Source: Mycobacterium sp. (GTDB lineage Bacteria; Actinomycetota; Actinomycetes; Mycobacteriales; Mycobacteriaceae). From it: a stretch of 64,000 bases of DNA. A program made the translations under genes and the position numbers. The stretch is taken from assembly GCA_016197405.1 (NCBI GenBank), contig JACPVR010000013.1, forward strand, positions 310,001-374,000, in the 5' to 3' direction. Of the stretch, positions 35,876-45,952 are shown in pieces. Within the stretch, counting starts at the first letter, position 1; every line of letters begins with the position of its first letter. The notes below the pieces were generated by a model, which searched no databases, had not been told where the DNA came from, and saw only the letters and a list, made by a program, of their open reading frames with translations.

Positions 35876-37495
35876 TCAGTTGTCGGATTCATAGGCGCAC
35901 TGCCCGCGCAGGTAGGTGGCCCGCACCGGCAGGGCCGGCAGCTCCAGGGCCGGCGTCGCGCGCGGATCGCCGGCCAGCCACACCAGGTCGGCACTGGCAC
36001 CCGGCGCGATCTGGCCCCAATTACTCTCGGCGAAGGCCTGATACGCCACACCCGCGGTACCCGCCGTCAACGCGCGCTGAATCGGCAGGATCTCGTGTGG
36101 GGTCCAGCCACCCTCGGGTTCACCGTCCGCGGTGCGTCGTGAAACCGCGACCGCGATACCGTCCAACGGCGCACCCGAGGACACCGGCCAGTCCGAACCG
36201 AACGCCAGCGGCGCACCCGAGGTGTCCAGCGTCTGTATCCGATACTGCTTGTCGGAACGTTCGGCGCCGAGCCTCGGCACCGTCAGCACCGTCATCAGCG
36301 CGTCCATCTGCGCCCACAACGGCTGCATGTTCGGGATGACACCCAGTTCGGCGAACCGCCCGACGTCGGCATCATCGGCGAGCTGCACATGTGCGATGAC
36401 GGGCCTGCGGTCACGTTTTCCGTTGCGCTGCACCACATATTCGATCGCGTCCAGGGCTTGGCGGACCGCGGCGTCGCCGATGGCGTGGATGTGGATCTGC
36501 AGCCCCAGATCGTCCACCCGGCGGGCCGCCTCGGCAAGCGACTCACCTTCCCAGTTGCGCATGCCGTGACTGTGCAGTCCCGAGCAGTACGGTGCCAGCA
36601 GCGCACCCGTCTCGTTCTCCACCACGCCATCGGCGAAGAACTTCACGGTATGCGCCGTCAGCAGCTCCGAGCCGGCCGCCTGCACCGCCCGCCGCGAATC
36701 GGCGAAATCCGTTATCTGCGAGTCGAAATGCCGCGGGTCGGCGTAGAGCGCCAGGTTGAAACGCATTCGCAACGCACCGGCACGGGCGGCCGCCACATAG
36801 GTTGCGACGTCCCCGGGTTCGACCCAGGCGTCCTGCACCCAGGTGACGCCGCGGGCCAGGAAGTAGTCGGCCGCGGTGCCCAGCGCCGCGATGCGCAGCT
36901 GCTCGTCACGAGGTGGCATCACCGACATCACCAGATCGGTGGCGCCCCATTCCCGTAGCGTCCCGAGCACCGAACCGTCTGCGCGGTGGGGTATCTCGCC
37001 CAGTACCGGATCAGGGGTCTGCGCGGTGATACCGGCCCGCTCGATGGCCACCGAGTTGCACCACAACGTGTGGTAATCCCAGGCTCGCAGCACCACCGGC
37101 CGGTCCGGGACCGCGGCATCGAGCCAACGCGAGTCGAAAAGTCCGTCCGGCGCCAGACTGCCGTCGTAGGACGCGCCGACGATCCATTCCTCGCCAGGGT
37201 TGTCCCCGGCGTACTTCTTCACCGCCAGCACGATGTCCTCCACCGAGGAGCAGCCGCGCACCGCGGGACCGACCGCTTCCAGTCCACCGTAGAGCGGGTG
37301 GGCGTGGCCGTCGCCGAAGGACGGCATCAGGAACCCGCCGTCGAGGTCGACGCGGTGGGCGTCCCCGGCCAGTTCGACGGCCTGGGCACCGAGAGCCCGC
37401 ACCACCCCGTCGGCGACCAGCAGCGCATCGGTCTCGCCGGTGCCGGTCCAGATCAGCCCGCCGGTGAACAATGTGGCCGCCGGATCGGTGCTCAT
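35876..37495 (-). CDS. YtcJ-type amidohydrolase
   Basis: The product has 539 residues of the metal-dependent amidohydrolase superfamily. The N-terminal metal motif is FGDGHAHPLYGG, the lysine is in HTVKFFADG, the next histidine pair is in IHIHAIGDAAV, and the late Asp is in FGSDWPVSSGAP. It should hydrolyse a C-N bond of a small amide or ring. The ATG overlaps the nitrilase stop by four bases, showing translational coupling. Substrate unknown. Confidence 0.88.
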   Translation of the reverse strand: MSTDPAATLFTGGLIWTGTGETDALLVADGVVRALGAQAVELAGDAHRVDLDGGFLMPSFGDGHAHPLYGGLEAVGPAVRGCSSVEDIVLAVKKYAGDNPGEEWIVGASYDGSLAPDGLFDSRWLDAAVPDRPVVLRAWDYHTLWCNSVAIERAGITAQTPDPVLGEIPHRADGSVLGTLREWGATDLVMSVMPPRDEQLRIAALGTAADYFLARGVTWVQDAWVEPGDVATYVAAARAGALRMRFNLALYADPRHFDSQITDFADSRRAVQAAGSELLTAHTVKFFADGVVENETGALLAPYCSGLHSHGMRNWEGESLAEAARRVDDLGLQIHIHAIGDAAVRQALDAIEYVVQRNGKRDRRPVIAHVQLADDADVGRFAELGVIPNMQPLWAQMDALMTVLTVPRLGAERSDKQYRIQTLDTSGAPLAFGSDWPVSSGAPLDGIAVAVSRRTADGEPEGGWTPHEILPIQRALTAGTAGVAYQAFAESNWGQIAPGASADLVWLAGDPRATPALELPALPVRATYLRGQCAYESDN

Positions 37496-38472
37496 TTCAC
37501 CACCGCCGTCGCCGCATGCCCGGCGCCGTAGGGCAGACCGGAATCGACCGGATCGGTCAGCGCCGCATAGGTATCGGGCCGCCGGGTCAGCAGGAACGGG
37601 AAGAGCTCCAGCCAGTCCCTGCGCTGGTCGAGATCGAGATCGGCCACCAGTACCGCTTCCTCGTCACGCGGGGCTTGCACCAGCACCCGCCCGTACGGGT
37701 CGGAGATGAAAGACGAACCGTAGAACGTCACCGCACCTTCGGAACCGGTCCGGTTGGGCACCACCATGAACAGACCGCTGCTGATTCCGTTGGCCACGAT
37801 CACCTGTTGCCACAGCGGCCTGGTGTCGAAACCCGGGAACACCGGTTCGGAGCCGATCGCCGTGGGATAGACCACGATCTCGGCGCCGCCCAGCGAGTAG
37901 CTGCGCGCCACCTCGGGGAACCATTGGTCCCAACACGTCGGCATGCCGACGCGCGCATCGAGTCCGTCCGGCTGATAGACGGGATAGGCGTCCTCGGGCG
38001 GACCGGGCCGGAAGTAGGTGTCCTCGTAGTAGCCCGCCGAGATCGGGATGTGCAGCTTTCGGGTGCGCCCGACCAGTTCACCCGCGGGCGAGACCAGGAT
38101 GGCGGTGTTGTAGCCCAGCCCGTCCACTCCCGCGGCGCGCTCGTAGAGCGAGGCATGCACGAAGATCCCGTTGTCGACAGCGGCCGCCGCGGCCAGCGCG
38201 AAGGTCGGCCCGTCGGTGAGGTCCTCGGCGCCGGCGCCCGGATTCTGCCCCGCCGGTACATCGGCCGGGTAGCGCAACAGGGTTATCTCCGGCAGGAACA
38301 CGACCCGGGCACCTTCGGCGGCGGCCCGGTCGATACCCGAACGCAGCACCGCGGCCAGGTCTGCGCGGTCGGATCGCCAGCGGTGTTGCACCAGCCCCAC
38401 CCGCAGTGGCGGTCGTCGTGATTCGGTGGAACGCGACAGCGGCGCGGCAGCGGATGCGGTCAGGGTGATCAT
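37492..38472 (-). CDS. Carbon-nitrogen hydrolase (nitrilase superfamily)
   Basis: The product has 326 residues. The catalytic triad is visible: Glu in VFLPEITLL, Lys in RKLHIPISAGYYEDTYF, and Cys180 in MPTCWDQWFPEVAR. The CWDQWFPE sequence is typical of N-carbamoylputrescine amidases and related ureidopropionases, which release ammonia and CO2 from carbamoyl amines. It is the first gene of the operon with the YtcJ-like amidohydrolase and APC permease. The start is ATG 38472 with CCGAGGAGG upstream. Confidence 0.88.
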   Translation of the reverse strand: MITLTASAAAPLSRSTESRRPPLRVGLVQHRWRSDRADLAAVLRSGIDRAAAEGARVVFLPEITLLRYPADVPAGQNPGAGAEDLTDGPTFALAAAAAVDNGIFVHASLYERAAGVDGLGYNTAILVSPAGELVGRTRKLHIPISAGYYEDTYFRPGPPEDAYPVYQPDGLDARVGMPTCWDQWFPEVARSYSLGGAEIVVYPTAIGSEPVFPGFDTRPLWQQVIVANGISSGLFMVVPNRTGSEGAVTFYGSSFISDPYGRVLVQAPRDEEAVLVADLDLDQRRDWLELFPFLLTRRPDTYAALTDPVDSGLPYGAGHAATAVVK

Positions 38473-38548
38473 CGGCCTCCTCGGAAGTTCGTCCGGTTCA
38501 TTGTGGCGCGCAACGTACCGCTTGGCAGCGGTCTGCTTGGATATCGGA

Positions 38549-39241
38549 GTGACAAGCTCCGAGGTGCACTCGATCGACCGGCCCAGCGGCTTCGCCCAGG
38601 TCGGTTCCCGCTATTACCCGATCCTGGTCGCCGTGTTCACCGCGTTGGTGATCATCTCCAATGTCACCGCCACCAAAGGTGTCGCATTCGGGCCGATCAT
38701 CACCGACGGTGGATTCATCGTCTTCCCGCTGACCTATGTGATCGGCGATGTGCTCTCGGAGGTGTACGGGTTCAAGGCCGCCCGGCGGGCGGTGCTCCTC
38801 GGTTTCTCGATGAATGTCCTGGCAGCGTCGGCGTTCTGGGTGACCATCTACCTTCCCGCCGCCGATTTCTACGAGAACCAGGCGGCGTTCGAGAACATCG
38901 TGCACGCCTACACCCAGTTGATCATCGCCGGGCTCGCCGGCTTCCTGGTCGGGCAGACCATCAACGCGTGGGTCGTCGTCAAGATCAAGGAACGGACCAA
39001 GGAGAAACACCTGTGGGCCCGGCTCGTCGGCTCGACTTTTGCCGGCCAGCTCGGTGACACGCTGGTGTTCTGCGCCATCGCCGCAAACGCCATCGGAATC
39101 ACCACTTTTCGGGATTTCGCGGTCTATACGGCGCTGGGCTGGCTGTACAAGACCGCCGTCGAGATCGTGCTTCTGCCGATCACCTACCGGGTGATCGGCT
39201 ATATCAAGAAGCACGAGCCCACCTACGAACCCGCGGTGTGA
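38549..39241 (+). CDS. Queuosine-precursor transporter family protein (VUT/YhhQ)
   Basis: The product has 230 residues with six to seven helices. VIISNVTATKGVAFGPIITDGGFIVFPLTYVIGDVLSEVYGFKAAR is the family's core segment. GTG 38549 is preferred; a longer frame upstream overlaps the divergent nitrilase start. The family imports preQ0/preQ1 or queuine-type bases, but mycobacterial members are not proven. No preQ1 riboswitch was recognised in the short leader. It is divergent from the nitrilase operon. Confidence 0.87.
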   Translation: MTSSEVHSIDRPSGFAQVGSRYYPILVAVFTALVIISNVTATKGVAFGPIITDGGFIVFPLTYVIGDVLSEVYGFKAARRAVLLGFSMNVLAASAFWVTIYLPAADFYENQAAFENIVHAYTQLIIAGLAGFLVGQTINAWVVVKIKERTKEKHLWARLVGSTFAGQLGDTLVFCAIAANAIGITTFRDFAVYTALGWLYKTAVEIVLLPITYRVIGYIKKHEPTYEPAV

Positions 39242-39331
39242 GACCGCGCGGTCCGAAGCGCAGATTAAGGCATCTCTGGCGCGGCGGTAAAGCCTGCGGC
39301 TAACATCCGCCAGCGAGGTTACCGTCGGGTA

Positions 39332-39982
39332 ATGAACGTGGCATTGGATGTGGTGACCATCGACATGGTGCGCGATTACGGGGACAGCGCGCTGCTGCTG
39401 GAGTGCAGCAGTACCGCCGAGGTACTGGCCTGGTCGAAGGTACTGCGGGACCGCCGGTTGGCCGGCATCGTCGACATCGTGCCTGCATCACGCACGGTGC
39501 TGCTGAAGCTGGCCGGCCCCCGGTGGCAGGCACCGGTGCGCCAACGACTGCGCACCATCACGATTGCGCCGGAGGACATCGAGGAGCGTCTGTCGGCCGG
39601 TCCCGCCGATGTGGTGATCGACGTGGTGTACGACGGTGCCGACCTGGCCGAGGTCGGCCGGCTGACCGGCCTGGACCCCGCGGGGGTCGTCGCGGCGCAC
39701 ACTGCCACTCCGTGGCGCGTCGGATTCGGTGGTTTCGCACCGGGTTTCGGCTATCTGATCGGTGGAGATCCGCGGCTGCAGGTGCCACGTCGAGCCGAAC
39801 CACGTACCCGGGTACCCGCCGGTGCCGTGGCACTGGCCGGCGAGTTCAGCGGTGTCTACCCACGTGAGTCGCCGGGCGGCTGGCAGCTCATCGGTCACAC
39901 CGACGCGGTGCTGTGGGATATCGACCGTCCCCGGCCCGCGCTGCTGACGCCGGGTATGTGGGTTTCGTTCCGGGCGATATAG
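39332..39982 (+). CDS. pxpB: 5-oxoprolinase subunit PxpB (KipI-like)
   Basis: The product has 216 residues. Conserved parts are [10 protein letters not shown] near the N-terminus and the C-terminal [47 protein letters not shown] with [15 protein letters not shown]. With PxpA and PxpC it forms ATP-dependent 5-oxoprolinase, which opens pyroglutamate to glutamate. It matches Rv0264c in order. PxpC follows after 9 bases. PxpA is not in the window. Confidence 0.9.
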   Translation: MNVALDVVTIDMVRDYGDSALLLECSSTAEVLAWSKVLRDRRLAGIVDIVPASRTVLLKLAGPRWQAPVRQRLRTITIAPEDIEERLSAGPADVVIDVVYDGADLAEVGRLTGLDPAGVVAAHTATPWRVGFGGFAPGFGYLIGGDPRLQVPRRAEPRTRVPAGAVALAGEFSGVYPRESPGGWQLIGHTDAVLWDIDRPRPALLTPGMWVSFRAI

Positions 39983-39991
39983 GCAGCCGTC

Positions 39992-41441
<1,450 letters not shown>

Positions 41442-41462
41442 CGCAGGGGTACGTTGGATACG

Positions 41463-42254
41463 GTGACAAGCAGCTCATCTCCCGCGCAGAACACCGGCCC
41501 CGACCGGGAATCGTTCGACAAGCTCTACCGCGGTGAGTCCGCTTTTCCGGGTGGCCCACAACCGGGTGCGATCCCGTGGGATGTCGGGCAGGCACAACCG
41601 CGACTGATGGAGCTCGAAGCGCTCGGCGCGATCACCGGCGAAGTCCTCGACATCGGCTGCGGTCTGGGCGACAACGCGATCTACCTCGCTTCCCGCGGCT
41701 ACTCGGTAACCGGTCTGGACGGCTCTCCGGCCGCCATCGAGCGGGCCCGCCAACGAGCCTCGGATGCCGGCGCGACCGTGACGTTCGGTGTTGCCGACGC
41801 GACCGACCTCACCGGCTACGACGGTCGATTCGACACCGTCATCGACAGTGCGTTGATGCACTGCCTGCCGGAGTCCGACCGCCCGGCGTACGCCGCAGGT
41901 GTGCACCGCAGCACGCGGCCCGGCGCGCGCTGGTTTCTCTACTGCTTCTCGGCGGCGAACGTCAACGGCGTCGTCTCCCCGCTGGCGGCGGTCACCGAGG
42001 ACAACATCCGTGACACCCTGGGACGAACCGGCTGGCGTATCGATTTCCTCGGTCCGACGACGTATCTGGGCAACACCGCCGGTTTCACCGGTGGGATCGA
42101 CGCCATGCCCGCCGAGGCGCTGGCGGGCATGCCGCCCGAGCGCGTCGAACAGATGCGCCGGATGGGTGAACGGATGTCGGTGATCCTGCCGCTCATCGAC
42201 GGCGACCGGGTGCATCTGCCGTTCACCGTGGTGCACGCGACCCGGATCGGATGA
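41463..42254 (+). CDS. Class I SAM-dependent methyltransferase
   Basis: The product has 263 residues. The SAM-binding motif is EVLDIGCGLGDNAIYLASRGYSVTGLDGSPAAIERAR, followed by the substrate-side DSALMHCLPESDRPAYAAGVHR. The N-terminus DRESFDKLYRGESAFPGGPQPGAIPWDVGQAQP resembles thiopurine-type methyltransferases of mycobacteria. GTG 41463 is taken as start. It lies 21 bases after aac(2')-I, the place held by narK3 in M. tuberculosis. Substrate unknown. Confidence 0.85.
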   Translation: MTSSSSPAQNTGPDRESFDKLYRGESAFPGGPQPGAIPWDVGQAQPRLMELEALGAITGEVLDIGCGLGDNAIYLASRGYSVTGLDGSPAAIERARQRASDAGATVTFGVADATDLTGYDGRFDTVIDSALMHCLPESDRPAYAAGVHRSTRPGARWFLYCFSAANVNGVVSPLAAVTEDNIRDTLGRTGWRIDFLGPTTYLGNTAGFTGGIDAMPAEALAGMPPERVEQMRRMGERMSVILPLIDGDRVHLPFTVVHATRIG

Positions 42255-42369
42255 CCTCACAAGCGGCCCGTCCCCGCGGTGAGCGCAAGTTCACCGCCGG
42301 ACCTGCCGCGAGACGCCAGCGCAATTGCCGGGTAACGCCCGCGAAACATGGGCTGAATACACATGTCAC

Positions 42370-43506
42370 ATGAGTGAGCCCGCATGGGCACCGCTTACCG
42401 GATTTCGGGTGGCGGTGACCGCCGCACGTCGTTCCGAGGAACTGTGCGCACTGCTGCGCCGCCGCGGCGCGACGGTATGCGCTGCACCCGCCATCGAAAT
42501 GGTCCCCCTGCCCGACGACGAAGAACTGCACCGCAACACCGAGGCGCTGATCGCCGAGCCGCCCGACATCGTGATCGCGACCACCGGTATCGGTTTCCGC
42601 GGCTGGATGGCCGCCGCCGACGGTTGGGGGCTGTCGTCTGAGCTGACCACGGCGCTGGCCAAGGCGCGGGTGGTCTCCCGCGGGCCGAAGGCTACCGGGG
42701 CGCTGCGCGCCGGTGGGCTGCCCGAGGAATGGTCACCGGATTCCGAATCGTCCCGCGAGGTGCTGCAGTACCTGCTGGAGACGGGCGTGGCCGGCCGCCG
42801 GATCGCGGTGCAGTTGCACGGCGCCACCGACGAATGGGATCCGTTCCCGGAGTTCCTCGACGAGCTGCGCAATGCCGGCGCGCAGGTGGTGCCGATCCGG
42901 GTCTATCGGTGGAGCCCGACGCCGCGGGGCGGAGCGTTCGACGCGCTCGTCGTCGGTATCGCAGAGCAGCAGTTCGATGCCGTCAGCTTCACCTCGGCGC
43001 CCGCGGTGGCCGCGATGCTGCTGCGGGCCCGCGATCTGGGTATCGAGGACGCCGTACTGGCGGCGCTGCGCGGCAACGTGCACGCGATGTGCGTCGGGCC
43101 GGTCACCGCCCGGCCACTGGTCCGGCTCGGTGTGCCGACCTCGGCCCCGGAGCGAATGCGGTTGGGCGCCTTGGCCCGCCACATCACCGACGAGCTCCCG
43201 CTGCTGCGGTCACGGACCGTGACCGCAGCCGGGCACCTGGTGGAGATCCGGGGTACGTGCGTGTTGGTCGACGGTGTGGTGAAGTCGCTGTCGCCGGCCG
43301 GGATGACCACCATGCGTGCGCTGGCACAGCGGCCCGGCACCGTGGTGTCACGCCACGAATTGCTGGCCGCGCTGCCCGGCGCGGGAAGCGACACCCATGC
43401 GGTGGAGACCGCCGTCCTGCGACTGCGAACGGCTTTGGGCGACAAGAACATCATCGCCACCGTGGTCAAACGCGGGTACCGGCTGGCCGTGGACGAGGAC
43501 CTCTGA
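42370..43506 (+). CDS. HemD-like uroporphyrinogen-III synthase domain fused to OmpR-type DNA-binding domain
   Basis: The product has 378 residues. The N-terminal two-lobed HEM4 domain (about 1-260) begins AWAPLTGFRVAVTAARRSEELCALLRRRGA and includes VQLHGATDEWDPF and DAVSFTSAPAVAAMLLRA. The C-terminal winged helix reads SHELLAALPGAGSDTHAVETAVLRLRTALG, then IATVVKRGYRLA, as in OmpR/PhoB regulators. It matches Rv0260c. It may sense a tetrapyrrole intermediate and control siroheme or nitrite-assimilation genes. The next gene's ATG overlaps its TGA by one base. Confidence 0.9.
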   Translation: MSEPAWAPLTGFRVAVTAARRSEELCALLRRRGATVCAAPAIEMVPLPDDEELHRNTEALIAEPPDIVIATTGIGFRGWMAAADGWGLSSELTTALAKARVVSRGPKATGALRAGGLPEEWSPDSESSREVLQYLLETGVAGRRIAVQLHGATDEWDPFPEFLDELRNAGAQVVPIRVYRWSPTPRGGAFDALVVGIAEQQFDAVSFTSAPAVAAMLLRARDLGIEDAVLAALRGNVHAMCVGPVTARPLVRLGVPTSAPERMRLGALARHITDELPLLRSRTVTAAGHLVEIRGTCVLVDGVVKSLSPAGMTTMRALAQRPGTVVSRHELLAALPGAGSDTHAVETAVLRLRTALGDKNIIATVVKRGYRLAVDEDL

Positions 43507-44189
43507 TGAACCTGGTCTTGGTGGCGCACGGAACCCGTAAACCCGGTGGTGTCTCGCTGATCGGCGAACTCGCCGAGCGGGTCGGCGCGACCCTGGGTCG
43601 CCCCATCAGGGTGTCGTTCGTCGACGTGCTGGGTCCAACGCCCACCGAGGTTCTCGGCGAACTGTCCGATGTACCGGTGACCGTGGTGCCGGCCTTCCTG
43701 GCCAGCGGATACCACGTACGCCACGATCTGCCCAGCCATGTGCACGCCAGCGGGCACCGCGATGTCGTCGTCACTCCCGCGCTGGGACCCGATCCGGAGA
43801 TGGTCCGGGTCGTCACCTACCGGCTGCTCGAATCCGGTTGGCGGCAGGGCGATTCGGTGATTCTGGCGGCGGCGGGCACATCCGACCCGGGCGCGCAGCG
43901 CGACCTGCGGATCACCGCGACCATGCTGTCCTCGACCATCGGCAGCCGGGTCGAACTGGCATACGCCGCCACCGGGGAGCCGCGCGTAGCCGACGCCGTG
44001 GCGAGCCTGCGCCGAAAAGGTGCAGGCAGGATCTTCGTGGCGTCCTATCTGCTGTCCGACGGCCTGTTCCAGGACCGGCTGCGGGCATCGGGGGCCGATG
44101 TCGTCACCGAGCCGCTCGGCCTGCATCCCGGCACGGTACGGCTCATCGCATCGCGGTTCCGCCGGGCCCGGCTGCCGATCGCGGCATGA
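43506..44189 (+). CDS. CbiX/SirB-like sirohydrochlorin chelatase family protein
   Basis: The product has 227 residues. It begins MNLVLVAHGTRKPGG, the CbiX signature with the metal-binding His; VVPAFLASGYHVRHDLP carries the second histidine region. The second half repeats the fold (VILAAAGTSDPGAQRDL), and FVASYLLSDGLFQDRL follows. It matches Rv0259c. It probably inserts Fe(II) or Co(II) into sirohydrochlorin; supply of siroheme for the nearby NirB is the natural reading. ATG overlaps the stop of the HemD-like regulator. Confidence 0.88.
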   Translation: MNLVLVAHGTRKPGGVSLIGELAERVGATLGRPIRVSFVDVLGPTPTEVLGELSDVPVTVVPAFLASGYHVRHDLPSHVHASGHRDVVVTPALGPDPEMVRVVTYRLLESGWRQGDSVILAAAGTSDPGAQRDLRITATMLSSTIGSRVELAYAATGEPRVADAVASLRRKGAGRIFVASYLLSDGLFQDRLRASGADVVTEPLGLHPGTVRLIASRFRRARLPIAA

Positions 44190-44228
44190 GGCGCACACCA
44201 CAGGGCTAGGCCTTGACCGGCCTCGAAG

Positions 44229-44247
44229 TGAGCTTAGGCTTGCCTTA
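44229..44247. promoter_or_regulatory. Possible IdeR (iron) box upstream of the FprA-like gene
   Basis: The 19-base stretch TGAGCTTAGGCTTGCCTTA matches the mycobacterial IdeR consensus TTAGGTTAGGCTAACCTAA at 14 positions by eye. It lies 21 bases before the ATG of the ferredoxin reductase gene, in promoter position. Iron control is inferred. Confidence 0.5.
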
Positions 44248-44267
44248 CTTCGAGTGAAAGGGCGGTC

Positions 44268-45608
44268 ATGCACAACATCCGAGTCGCGGTCATCGGCGCG
44301 GGACCGGCAGGCATCTACGCCGCCGACATCCTCACCAAGGAATACGAGCGCGCCCAGGTCGACGTCTTCGACCGGCTGCCCGCCCCGTACGGCCTGGTGC
44401 GCTACGGCGTGGCACCCGATCATCCCCGGATCAAGGAAATCATCAAGGCCCTGTGCCGGGTGCTGTCGCAGGACGCCATCCGCTTCATCGGCAACGTCCA
44501 CTACGGCACCGACATCAAACTGTCCGACCTGCGGCATTTCTACGACGCGGTGATCTTCTCCACCGGCGCCCGGGCCGACCGGCCGCTGCCGATCCCCGGT
44601 ATCGACCTGCCGGGAAGCTACGGCGCCGCCGACTTCGTGTCCTGGTACGACGGACACCCAGATGTGCCGCGGACCTGGCCACTGACCGCGCGCAACGTGG
44701 CCGTGCTCGGTGCGGGCAACGTGGCACTGGACATCGCGCGGGTGCTGGCCAAACCCGCCGACGAGCAGCTGAGCACCGAGATCCCGGACAATGTCTACCG
44801 CGGACTGGCGCTCAACCAGGCCACCGACATCCACGTCTTCGCCCGTCGCGGACCGGCGCAGATCAAGTTCACCCCGATGGAATTCCGTGAACTGTCGCAC
44901 TCCCCCAGCGTCGACGTCATCGTCCACCCGGAAGGTTTCGAGATCGACGAGGCCAGCCAGGCGGCGATCAACTCCAGCAAGTCGACCAAGCTGGTGGTCA
45001 ACACGCTGATGTCGTATATGGATCGCGAACCGACCGGCGCACCGCACCGCATCCACATCCATCTGTGTCAGGCCCCGGTGGCGATACTGGGCACCGACCG
45101 GGTCGAGGGCATCCGCACCGAGCGGACCCAGCTCGTCGGTGACGGAACTGCCAGCGGCACAGGCGAATTCACCGAACGGCCGGTCGAGGCCGTGTACCGG
45201 GCCGTCGGCTACCAGTCGTCACATCTGGCCGATCTACCCTTCGACCATCACGCCGGAGTGGTACCGCACGACGCCGGCCGGGTTCTCGGCGTCGACGACG
45301 TGCCCATCGATGCGACCTACGTGACCGGCTGGATCAAACGCGGACCGGTCGGGCTGATCGGCCATACCAAATCCGATGCCGCCGAGACCATCACAAGTCT
45401 GCTGGCCGACCTGCCGACGATCCGGCCTGCCGAGGTGACCGATCCAGATGCCATCTTCGATCACCTGTCCGGCAACGGGGTCGACTACACCACCTGGGCC
45501 GAGTGGGAACGCCTCGACATCCACGAGATCTCGCTCGGTGCGGCGCACGGCCGCGAGCGGATCAAGGTGGTTCCACGCGACGAGATGATCGCGGCCGGAC
45601 GAGACTAG
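44268..45608 (+). CDS. Ferredoxin/flavodoxin--NADP+ reductase (FprA-like)
   Basis: The product has 446 residues, adrenodoxin-reductase type. It has the FAD motif VAVIGAGPAGIYAADILTKEY, the conserved PAPYGLVRYGVAPDHPRIKEI, the NADP-binding VAVLGAGNVALDIARVLAKPADEQL, and FARRGPAQIKFTP. It passes electrons from NADPH to ferredoxin, for example for P450s, mycobactin-related or iron-release reactions. The leader has a possible IdeR box. It is convergent with nirD, with a four-base overlap of the ends. M. tuberculosis fprA is located elsewhere, so this copy may be an additional paralogue. Confidence 0.9.
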   Translation: MHNIRVAVIGAGPAGIYAADILTKEYERAQVDVFDRLPAPYGLVRYGVAPDHPRIKEIIKALCRVLSQDAIRFIGNVHYGTDIKLSDLRHFYDAVIFSTGARADRPLPIPGIDLPGSYGAADFVSWYDGHPDVPRTWPLTARNVAVLGAGNVALDIARVLAKPADEQLSTEIPDNVYRGLALNQATDIHVFARRGPAQIKFTPMEFRELSHSPSVDVIVHPEGFEIDEASQAAINSSKSTKLVVNTLMSYMDREPTGAPHRIHIHLCQAPVAILGTDRVEGIRTERTQLVGDGTASGTGEFTERPVEAVYRAVGYQSSHLADLPFDHHAGVVPHDAGRVLGVDDVPIDATYVTGWIKRGPVGLIGHTKSDAAETITSLLADLPTIRPAEVTDPDAIFDHLSGNGVDYTTWAEWERLDIHEISLGAAHGRERIKVVPRDEMIAAGRD

Positions 45609-45952
45609 CGTCCCACCTCGACGGTACCGTCGTCGGTCACACGGACCTTGTAGACCGGTACCGAGACCGCCGGGTCGTCAAGGCAGACACCGTCATCGAG
45701 TGCGAAAGCCTGCTTCTTGATCGGCGACTGCACGGTCGCGCGGCCCGCGCGGTCGCCGACGATACCGCGTGACAGTACCGCTGCACCCGAGAACGGATCG
45801 ATGTTGCCCACCGCCCGCAGCGACCCGTCCGGGAGCCGGAACAACGCCGCCTGTGCACCGTCGCCCAGGAGCACCGCCACCCCGCGACCCGGGATCAGAT
45901 AGTCATAGGCGCACGCCGTCGTCCAGGTCGTGACATCGTTGAGAAGAGTCAT
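45605..45952 (-). CDS. nirD: Nitrite reductase small subunit NirD
   Basis: The product has 115 residues and a Rieske-type fold without the usual Cys/His cluster ligands, as in other NirD. It begins MTLLNDVTTWTTACAYDYLIPGRGVAVLLGDG, and GAQAALFRLPDGSLRAVGNIDPFSGAAVLSRGIVG is typical. Its ATG overlaps the nirB stop (ATGA). Partner of NirB in assimilatory NADH-nitrite reductase. The longer frame upstream of the ATG is the nirB shadow. Confidence 0.92.
   Translation of the reverse strand: MTLLNDVTTWTTACAYDYLIPGRGVAVLLGDGAQAALFRLPDGSLRAVGNIDPFSGAAVLSRGIVGDRAGRATVQSPIKKQAFALDDGVCLDDPAVSVPVYKVRVTDDGTVEVGR

Noticed and set aside
38473..38548. Possible preQ1 riboswitch before the VUT transporter
   Set aside because: The leader is short and I could not form the required pseudoknot or find the A-rich tail.
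42729..43505. In-frame upstream extension of the CbiX-like gene
   Set aside because: It overlaps the HemD-like gene; the family signature MNLVLVAHGTR begins at 43506.
42903..45062. 719-codon minus-strand frame
   Set aside because: Runs antisense through three recognised genes (HemD-like, CbiX-like, FprA-like).
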